From positions 19,321,543 to 19,385,542 of the forward strand of contig OX155973.1 of assembly GCA_944548615.1 (NCBI GenBank): a DNA stretch of 64,000 nucleotides, in the 5' to 3' direction. Every line of letters starts with the position of its first letter. The stretch's first letter is position 1. The DNA is from Micropterix aruncella. Taxonomy: Eukaryota; Arthropoda; Insecta; Lepidoptera; Micropterigidae. Of the stretch, positions 56,766 to 64,000 are shown one piece after another. The notes beneath the pieces are model-generated. The model ran no database searches and had not been told where the DNA came from. It saw only the letters and a program-made list of their open reading frames with translations. The translations under genes and the position numbers were made by a program.

Positions 56766-57059
56766 TTTATATACGCCATTACTAATATCATACCCGCTCA
56801 CACTCCACACTTACACGCTCAACACACTCCCACAAACACATACACACACCCTGCATACTCGACTCTTATGTACTTCTAAAATTGAAAAAAAATAAAATTG
56901 AAGGTACGTTAGTTTTATTAAGTAGTTAAAAAAAACGTAATTTATGTAATTTTATTGAAATCCGTAACCGGTTTTATTTGTTGTAAATCTGCATACATTA
57001 AAAAAAATATTATTACTGTAATACTGTGTGATTTCTCAATAAAGAATTGAAGAATTGAC
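56766..57059. other. CA-rich and A-rich spacer between LINE fragments
   Basis: 'cactccacacttacacgctc' and related words (56788-56860) resemble 28085-28235. The spacer ends with 'caataaagaattgaagaatt', an A-rich retroposon-type end, so it is probably the 3' region of the preceding or another LINE. Confidence 0.45.
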
Positions 57060-57472
57060 TTAAAAAGAGCCACTTGTACTAAATTCCTAGGGATTCACAT
57101 TGATGAGAAAATGTCTTGGAGAGTCCCTAATGATCATCTGAAATCGAAGCTATCGTCAGCTTGTTACGCGATTCGCAAACTAAGGAAGATTATTGATGAA
57201 AAAGAAGTGATAAACGCATATTACTCGCTCGTGGAGTGTCACCTGCGCTATGGCATACTTCTATGGGCCAATGCCGTCAATGTAAACGATATATTTATCT
57301 TTCAAAAACGGACAATGAGAGCCATTAGGGGTTCAAATCAACGAGAACCGCGCAAACCTTTATTTATAGAACTATGTATTTCCACGATGTATGACATTTT
57401 TGCTCATGAATGTATATGTGATTAAGAAAAAACAGACATGTTTAACTCAATCGCATATACACACGCACGATA
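57060..57472 (+). pseudogene. LINE ORF2 C-terminal fragment 1 of tandem
   Basis: 'TKFLGIHIDEKMSWRVPNDH', 'LKSKLSSACYAIRKLRKI', 'VECHLRYGILLWANAVNVND' and 'IFIFQKRTMRAIRGSN' follow in one frame to 57422. The fragment breaks off after 'HTHDI' at about 57470, where a second, related copy starts. Confidence 0.85.
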
Positions 57473-58318
57473 TTGTCATCGGCAGTCTATGCTATAAGAA
57501 AGGTGAAATTTCTGGCTGGCGAACATGCAGCGATCAGTGTGTATCACTCCTGCTTCCATTCAAAGATGTCTTATGCGATACTACTATGGGGTAATGCAAC
57601 CGATATCCATCTCGTTTTTGTGCTACAAAAGCAAGCCGTTAGGACAATTTTTGGTGTAAGCAGAGAAACACATTGCGCCCCTTTTTTTATTAAAGCTGGT
57701 ATCTTTACCATGTCGTCCATGTACATATATCAGTGTCTTTTATACGCCAAAGAGAATCTTTTAAATTTCGAGCTTCACTCCACTCGACATAGCCATAATA
57801 TGCGACATAAAAACAATGTGTTATTGCCTAAAGTACGCTTGACTAAATATCAAAAAACATTTTTATATATTAGTTTTAAATTGTTCAATGCTTTGCCGTC
57901 ATCGACGAGAAGACTTGAGATGGCAGCATATAAAATCTGCTTGAAAAATCAGTTAGTCAAACATGCCCTTTCCAAACTGGAGGACTTTTATGATATTGCG
58001 TCCACAATTGCTTGATTATAAATAACCATATTATGACTATACTTTAGCACTAAGTTTTAGATTTTATTGACATTGTTTTAATTACGTATGTTTCAGAAAT
58101 TTTCTTTTTCATTGTATTGATTATTATTTATTGTTTGATTATTAATTATTTTGTAAACTTGACTATTTTTAAGCAATCACCTCTGATTATTTTTTTTTCT
58201 TTTAATTAATCAAAGCGGTTTTATCATCCGGTAAATTGTGATTGTAAAATTTGACATGTTCCTCAGTATTGTGAAATGCTTTTATGGAATGAATAAAAGA
58301 TGATGATGATGATGATAC
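57473..58318 (+). pseudogene. LINE ORF2 C-terminal fragment 2 with (GAT)n tail
   Basis: An uninterrupted 180-codon frame (to 58015) carries 'MSSAVYAIRKVKFLAGEHAA', 'CFHSKMSYAILLWGNATDIH' and 'LVFVLQKQAVRTIFGVSRET', ending 'KLEDFYDIASTIA'. It repeats the same domain as fragment 1, so the two cannot be one gene. The 3' UTR ends in 'gatgatgatgatgatgat' at 58300-58315. Absence of stops makes it the youngest LINE remnant in the window. Confidence 0.9.
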
Positions 58319-58500
58319 AAGGAACAAGTCACTTTATATTATCCATTCATCGCAGGCTGCCACTTCAAAGTTCCAACGTACAACGATGTATAGAAGCGTA
58401 ATTTTTTATAACAAGGTGCCACAAAACTTGAAGGTTATTAACAAATGTTGAGTTTAGAAAACTAACGATACAATATTTGATATCTAAATGATTGTACAAT
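58319..58500 (+). pseudogene. LINE ORF2 terminal scrap 3
   Basis: 'RSVIFYNKVPQNLKVINKC' (58392 on), then after a shift 'EFRKLTIQYLISK', matches the ORF2 end block 'FYNKVP.N......FK'. It starts immediately after the (GAT)n tail of fragment 2. Confidence 0.6.
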
Positions 58501-58506
58501 TTGAGT

Positions 58507-58535
58507 GAGTGATGCCGAACGTTTCGGCATCACTC
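58507..58535. repeat. Perfect palindrome with GAACGTTTCGG core
   Basis: 'gagtgatgccgaa', loop 'cgt', exact reverse complement. 'gccgaacgtttcggtg' is then repeated at 58539-58554. The core is shared with the R4 family. Confidence 0.9.
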
Positions 58536-58787
58536 GTTGCCGAACGTTTCGGTGTCCGTGGCTCCTTCCTCAGCGGCTGGAAGGAAACTGGCATCCGACG
58601 CTGTCACCAACGGCTACCCGCTTTTCTTCCGTGGTACTGGGAGAATGGGGATTGGGTGGGATGATAATGTGAATTAAATTTAAAATAACTATAAATTTAA
58701 ATGAAACTTAATTTAAATTATTTTTTATTGATAAAAAAAAAATATATGTGTGTTAATAATATTATGTGTTAATAGTGTTTGAACTAC

Positions 58788-58799
58788 ATATGTGTGTGA

Positions 58800-58857
<58 letters not shown>
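58788..58857. repeat. (TG)n microsatellite
   Basis: Pure or nearly pure TG dinucleotide tract of about 70 bases. Confidence 0.97.
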
Positions 58858-58858
<1 letters not shown>

Positions 58859-59289
58859 GGTGTGTATGGGAGTGTGAATAATTGAATAAAGTGAATTATT
58901 GCCCCTGACGTGGCATCTTTTGTACCAAATGAAATAAAATAATTCAGACCTCAAATCCGTTAGATTTAGTCGGTTTAGCATGCATTACTTTAAATCGTTG
59001 CAACGATATCATCCACCAAACCGCAACATCAGTTGCATCAATCTCGCGGTACATTTTTTGTATCTTAACAACCGATGCGGAAAATTACGAGATTCTAGAT
59101 TACGCATTGCGCAGATGATAAGATTGAGAGTAAATTCAAAATATCAAATTGAAGGTTATCGCGGTTGATTGACATTATAAATATGTTTTTTTTTCGGGAA
59201 ACACACAGTGCATACAATATACATACTTATAGAGAAAAAATATTTGGTTAATAGTAGAAATACATTTTTGAAAACAAGCTTTGATTAAA

Positions 59290-59404
59290 ATGCTGTCTCG
59301 ATCCAAACCCCAGGAGCACCAACCGTGTCATAGTGGGACTTAGAACGAGATATCATAATTGAATGATATACAGAATTTCGTGTTTGTACTGTAGACCTTT
59401 GACC
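59290..59404 (-). repeat. Single R8 unit (minus)
   Basis: 'gtgtcatagtgggacttaga', 'tatcataattgaatg' and 'gtttgtactgtagacctttg' match the minus-strand units at 45130-45240 with moderate divergence. It stops where R2 begins. Confidence 0.7.
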
Positions 59405-59407
59405 AAA

Positions 59408-59945
59408 ATGTGGTTGCACATCAGAACACCGTTAACTAAGTAACGACCAATATTGGCGGCTTGCTCCCGGAGCGCACAGTAATCCTTAAATCCATACCAA
59501 ATATCTTATTATTACCATGGATACATAGACGGCCACTAGAATAATTTCGCGCGTCATTTCGCGGATATTTCTGTCAAAACTCTATTGTCAAACATAATCA
59601 TTTTTTTTTCGAGAAATCATCAAAATTTTTATTGGTTTTATGAGCTAATATCTAAATATTTTTGTATGTAAATAATTAAAACAAAATATAACCTTTGATA
59701 GAGAATCTAATAAAGATCACGATAATATTCACAATTTCTAAATAGGGTTCCCTATTTTTCCGTAAAACAAGTACAAGTTAGAAACACCGAGTTTTTTTCA
59801 CTTTTTCGACATTCTCATATTCATAATTATCTAATTATTTTACAAAATGAGATTTTAATATTCTATATACGAAATTTCAATACGATCATTGCACAGTTAT
59901 TTTTTTATGATTGCTATAGTAGTTCCATAGTTATAGTACTTTTTG
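59408..59945 (+). repeat. R2 repeat copy
   Basis: From 'gttgcacatcagaacaccgt' to 'agttatagtactttttg'. It keeps the normal R2 start and loses only the last ~45 bases. Confidence 0.85.
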
Positions 59946-60080
59946 ACGCGTATCACGGGTGTTAAATAGAGATAAATTTAGAAAATTTAGTGTTCAAGTG
60001 GTACAGTTATAGAGGTATCATGAAATTAGTAACGCGTGGCGAGGAACAAGACGCGTACGTCTACGAGATGTAGGTATATA
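59946..60080 (+). mobile_element. Helitron-like internal fragment
   Basis: 'cgtggcgaggaacaagacgc' and 'gtacgtctacgagat' are the inverted form of 40465-40500 ('atctcgtagacgtacg', 'tcgtcgccacg'), so this is a piece of that Helitron-like family. Confidence 0.55.
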
Positions 60081-61174
60081 ATAATATTGTCAGGTACTAG
60101 AAGAGTTTAAGAGGCCTATTACAAAATAGCGTAGGTATTCTTTTAAAATGAGTTTAAAAAATGAACGCATTTTTTTTTGGATGTAACTATAAAAGATAGG
60201 ATAAATAAATAAATAAATAAATAAATAACTATTCAACCCTGGGAGAAAACCGCGGCACTGAGCGCTCTTCTCTTGCGCAAGCAAATATATACACAATTTC
60301 TAATTGTTTTTTGCAGTGTTTTCTCCTTTCTAATGACAATAATTTATATTATGTCGTATTGCTAAAAGAGTGAACTTTAATATAGTATAAGTATTATATA
60401 AGAATCTTATTTTATTTCTGAGAAAATTAGAATGATACAGGAAGTTTTTTTTTAAATTTTGTGTAATTGTAAGTAATGTATACCTTGGATATGTGGTCAA
60501 AAAACGAAAAAATAAGGCCGCTATGGTCAACAAGAATACATGACGGACATAAAAAAAAATAGTATACGGTTTTCGTTGTAGTGATATTACTGTATTAAGG
60601 AGCTCAAAGTTTGCCTTCCGAGCGTTTTACGAATAACGACTTTCGGAAAATGGGCTGAATAAGTAAATAATATTCGTTATATCTAAAATTAAAGGCCGCT
60701 ATGGTCAACATCAAGAAATGGTCCAGGTAATTCAGTAATTAAAGTTTGTAGAAATCTCTTCATTTCTTGGAATTAGAACGCCAAAAATCCACTTTTCTTG
60801 CCTTTCTGGAAAAAATATGTGATAGGGCTCTTAACACTGCGGTCGTCATTTATCTTCTCTCGTTCGATAACCTCCGTGTTACCGTTGCTGAATGCGTTGC
60901 TTCGACTGTCTATTGTATACCATATATACATTAGAAGTTCGTGATTATCAAATTGATAGATCGTAAATCTAATTAGTTATTAATAGAACATCAAACCTGA
61001 ACGGTAATAGTAGATAGATGCCACTAAACGGTATGTTTGGGAATAAATATTTTTTTTATGGAGTGATTTAGTGCATGAAACAATAAGTAAAACAAAATAA
61101 TAAGTTTTTAACCAGGTTACATCGCATTTTGAGTAGAACAGATTATAACTGTGTACTAATGTACACAGTATGCT
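60081..61174. other. Unassigned stretch with short tandem runs
   Basis: This holds an (AAAT)n run (60201-60228) and a word 'aaggccgctatggtcaaca' present twice (about 60513 and 60692). No gene is supported. Confidence 0.4.
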
Positions 61175-61273
61175 TGCTTACAATTTGATGGTTGTACATT
61201 AATATGTACAACAATCAAAATGCTTTCAATTTGATGGTTGTACATTAATATGTACAACCATCAAATTGTAAGC
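61175..61273. repeat. Nested palindromes in tandem
   Basis: The palindrome 'caatttgatggttgtaca', loop 'ttaata' and reverse complement occurs perfectly at 61227-61268. It is present once more with two changes at 61181-61222. The outermost bases 'gcttacaa' (61175) and 'ttgtaagc' (to 61273) also pair. Confidence 0.9.
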
Positions 61274-61384
61274 ATTTTCAATTGTTTTATAACAGGAAAA
61301 TAAACCATTTAACAGAAACATTACCGGTGTCATACTGCAACCTAAATTGGAAGGAGCAAGTTGATGACAATTAGTAGGATCATT

Positions 61385-62312
61385 ATATCACTATGTTGGA
61401 AATAATTCAAAAATGTTTCTTACGTTTTATACATTTCAAGCAATAACGATATTATCCGTACTTATACCCTACTAGTTTTTTACTAGGCATGGTGAGCTAT
61501 AAATCTCTTAAATTGCGTAGAGAAATGCTCGCCATGGCCTACGTTTTCGAGATGATCCGGGGATTTCATGCTGATCCGGGTTGATAATACTAGCATGCTA
61601 GCGAAGGTTTGTCTCTTTGTTCTGGATTATTATAATCGTGCTCGCACTCATAATCTATTTGGGGAGCTGTCCTCGCGCGCCAACCTAAGCCTATGGAGTC
61701 TGCTTATGCGAGCTTTGCGGCACATCAATGTGCTATGTTCGGAAGCGTTAGACCTTAATATTTTTACAGCGAGCCCACATTTCCGTGTACTACAGTCAAA
61801 CAGGCCTACTTATTTGTGTAATCTCTTCTCTCCGCTTTCATCCCATGGCCTTCCATTGCGCACTCAGAAAAATCTATTACTGGCTATACCTCAGCATTCA
61901 TCAACTTTCATGTCCAGACTCCAGGTCTTTCGCAGTGCAGGCGGCCCGACTCTGTAATTCCGCGCCTTTGCCCATAAGACAAATTGAAAACCTGAACGGG
62001 TTTAAAAAGTCTCTAAAAAGACATTTACTCAACTCATGAATACCCCTCCTCCCCTCCCGTCTCCTTTGCTTGTCCTTATATTCCATTCCTCCCTTCGATA
62101 TCGAGTTGGCATACATTACTATTCACTGTTTTATATTTTATACTATGATGACTATTATATAAGTGTATTCATTTATGACTTGTAAATCAATTTGCCCACA
62201 TAAACCTTTAGACACAATAACCCTGGCGGTATGGCCGAAAGATATTGCCACTTGGCAATAGGCCCACCACATTGTACTCTTTTGTGTGTGCAATAAAGCT
62301 TTTCAAACAAAC
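61385..62312 (+). pseudogene. LINE ORF2 C-terminal end with 3' UTR
   Basis: 'FLRFIHFKQ', 'MVSYKSLKLRREMLAMAYVF' (about 61415-61550) and later 'LFSPLSSHGLPLRTQKNLLL' are read in shifting frames. The last part (61785-62039) reads 'SFAVQAARLCNSAPLPIRQI' and 'ENLNGFKKSLKRHLLNS'. The terminal pattern 'S..VQAARLWN.LP..IRQI.N...FK' identifies a CR1/Jockey-like ORF2 end, the same family as at 19.8-20.8 kb. The 3' UTR includes 'tattgccacttggcaatagg' and ends near 'gtgtgtgcaataaagc' (62284-62300). Confidence 0.8.
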
Positions 62313-62424
62313 ATTTCTTCAATGTGTGGGCATATTTTAAAAATATTTTTTTTCTTGTTTGTCAAATTTGTAAATCTTATCTATTGAAGAAAAGCTTGAG
62401 AAGCGTTGAGCGCGCTGCGCCATC

Positions 62425-62481
62425 TAGCGGTAGGTAAGATATCGCTAATAAACGATATTAGAGATATTTTACTTACCGCTA
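62425..62481. repeat. Imperfect hairpin
   Basis: 'tagcggtaggtaagatatc' faces 'gatattttacttaccgcta' across about 19 bases, with two mismatches. It is small and AT-rich in the centre. Confidence 0.7.
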
Positions 62482-63325
62482 AATAGTGCATCGTTCTCAT
62501 AGCTTTTTATACTATTAAACAAAAAAAACCAAAACAAAAACATTATTTATTTTTCCTTTTTTTTTAAAATTCTTATCAACAGTTGCTTAGTTTTTCGTAC
62601 TACATGGATGTTACTAATTAAAAACCTTGTATGGTATAAAATATGTATTAATCTTAAATTTAAATGGATTAGATACCGAATACAGTGTAATATCCGCTCT
62701 AGTACAAGCTTAGCTTGGTGAAGTGACATAAGACATAATATTTATACATACTCCACTACGGCTAAATCTTGCTATGGGGTATTTTCTGCGGTGTGTTTAG
62801 GTATAGGTATTTTCTGCGGTATTTTCAACCTTTTTTTAAAAATTCCTGAATAAATGAAATATTGTTTTATAAAAAATTTTTTCAGATGCTTTTGAAGACA
62901 TGGTTTTTTTTTCATTTTATTTGCTTATCGTTTGTACTGCAGTCATTGACTATTTTGACATTTTAGTTTATACCGACCAATTGCTTAGTTTCCTTTTTTT
63001 ATATTTAAAAATGTTTCTGGGATATTGCTAATGTCTAATGACTTACATACATTGCTAATTTAATATTAAGAAAGGTACGGTATATTGCAACGTCGCTTAC
63101 AAGATAAAATTATGCAATAATATAATCATTATTTTTTTCATCATTATCTTTTCATATTCAATTATTCTTTTTGATATGCTTTTATAATTTTTGTATATTC
63201 ATTACTACTAATAATTTTATTGATTCTTGAATATTTATTGAATTGTTTTCCTACCTATTTTTAGGTCATTCATATTACACCTTTATTATGGGAAATTTTA
63301 TTTTCGTGCGATGCTGAATATTATT
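62482..63325. other. AT-rich stretch
   Basis: 'attttctgcggt' occurs twice (62780-62822). No gene or larger repeat recognised. Confidence 0.4.
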
Positions 63326-63329
63326 GTTT

Positions 63330-63725
63330 AACCGACTTCAAAAAAGGTTATCAACTCTGCCATTTATGAACCGATTTGGAAAATTCTTTTTTTTTATTTA
63401 AAAGGATATACCTACTCGTACTTCCAGATTGGTCCCATTTTTATCAATATCCTGTTGTAATGATGGGATATATGAGAAAGCTTCTCAAATATTATCAAAT
63501 TAAGTTGAAAATTTATATGTTGGTTCAATTCCGATGACAATGCATTTTTTTATAAGTTTGACCTGATTCTACACTCTCGGTTGGCTCCCGACGAGGGGAC
63601 TCCTCAACGGTCAACAGCATAGACACGACATTTTGTATATTTATTTAATTATGATAGCCTGTTCTAAGTTTCACCATGACATGGCTGTTGCACCCAGGGT
63701 CGGCTCCCGACGAGGGGACTTTTAT
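63330..63725 (+). mobile_element. R8 element with tandem units
   Basis: This starts with 'aaccgacttcaaaaaagg', a motif heading many lepidopteran repeats, and continues through 'gatgacaatgcattttttta' and 'gacctgattct'. It then has 1.3 tandem units beginning 'ggctcccgacgaggggactc' at 63582 and again at 63700. It is the best evidence for where R8 begins relative to its minisatellite. Confidence 0.75.
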
Positions 63726-64000
63726 TTTAATGTTGTGAATTCTTATATATTTTAAATCTTATTTTTTTAATTAATTCGCTAACCGCGTCCAATCTTTCGA
63801 GCATTATTAACTTGCTATATAGATATACGTATCTGATACATCTAGTGTGAAATCGGAAACCGAAAGTTGATGTCGGGTATGCCCAGTGCTGACTTTAGAT
63901 ATTTTTTGTAGTGTAATCAGGTGAACGAAATAAATTATTAGTAATATTCATTAAATTGCAGGTAATATTCATGTACCCAATACGTAGTTCTACGTTTCTA
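63726..64000. other. Unassigned end of window
   Basis: AT-rich sequence, nothing recognised. Confidence 0.4.

Overview
This window is repeat-dense, mostly AT-rich animal nuclear DNA, best explained as intergenic or heterochromatic sequence from an insect, most likely a moth or butterfly. The evidence for Lepidoptera is indirect. There are several short Helitron-like elements of the kind common in moth and butterfly genomes, with CTAG ends preceded by a small hairpin. There are many 5'-truncated LINE tails, a block beginning with the 'aaccgacttcaaaaaagg' motif frequent in lepidopteran repeats, and long simple-sequence tracts. No operons, ribosome binding sites or intact protein-coding genes were found. 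I could not support any host exon, so the window is annotated as a mobile-element graveyard.

Layout. 0.4-3.5 kb: an old copy of repeat family R1, a fold-back element with ~400 bp arms, and a frameshifted LINE. 4.9-6.6 kb: a Helitron-like element, a Harbinger DNA-transposon relic with part of its transposase, and a fold-back element directly beside it. 7.4-14.5 kb: R2, Helitron pieces, a minisatellite, G-rich/purine-rich tracts, R4 and R1 fragments, and a mariner transposase relic. 14.7-19.3 kb: a near-perfect hairpin MITE, a (TA)n tract of ~280 bp and a Helitron end. 19.7-25 kb: LINE remnants and a complete short Helitron-like element. 25-27.8 kb: an R8 minisatellite and an R1 cluster, including one R1 copy inserted inside another. 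28-34 kb: R2, minisatellites, fold-backs and R4. 34-41 kb: R1, LINE fragments on both strands, two Helitron-like elements and a LINE RNase H domain. 43-47 kb: R4, R8, R3 and a LINE on the minus strand. 49-54 kb: a LINE tail, three R1 copies, a 5S rRNA-derived SINE-like unit and another LINE. 54-58.5 kb: R5, R3 and a head-to-tail run of LINE 3' ends. 58.5-64 kb: palindromes, R2, R8 and a LINE.

I use local family names. R1 is a ~0.7 kb GC-richer retroposon-like repeat with 12 copies or fragments, about a tenth of the window. R2 is ~0.6 kb (4 copies). R3 carries short tandem tracts (at least 4 copies). R4 contains ACGTTTCGG. R5 is ~0.18 kb (2 copies). R8 contains a ~118 bp tandem unit.

The most notable item is R1. 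One copy is bounded by a perfect 15 bp target-site duplication, another sits inside an R1 copy between 11 bp direct repeats, and five copies keep a related open frame of more than 100 codons on the same strand of the element. I did not find a clear novel functional system. Nothing here looks intact enough to be autonomous, and no database search was possible.
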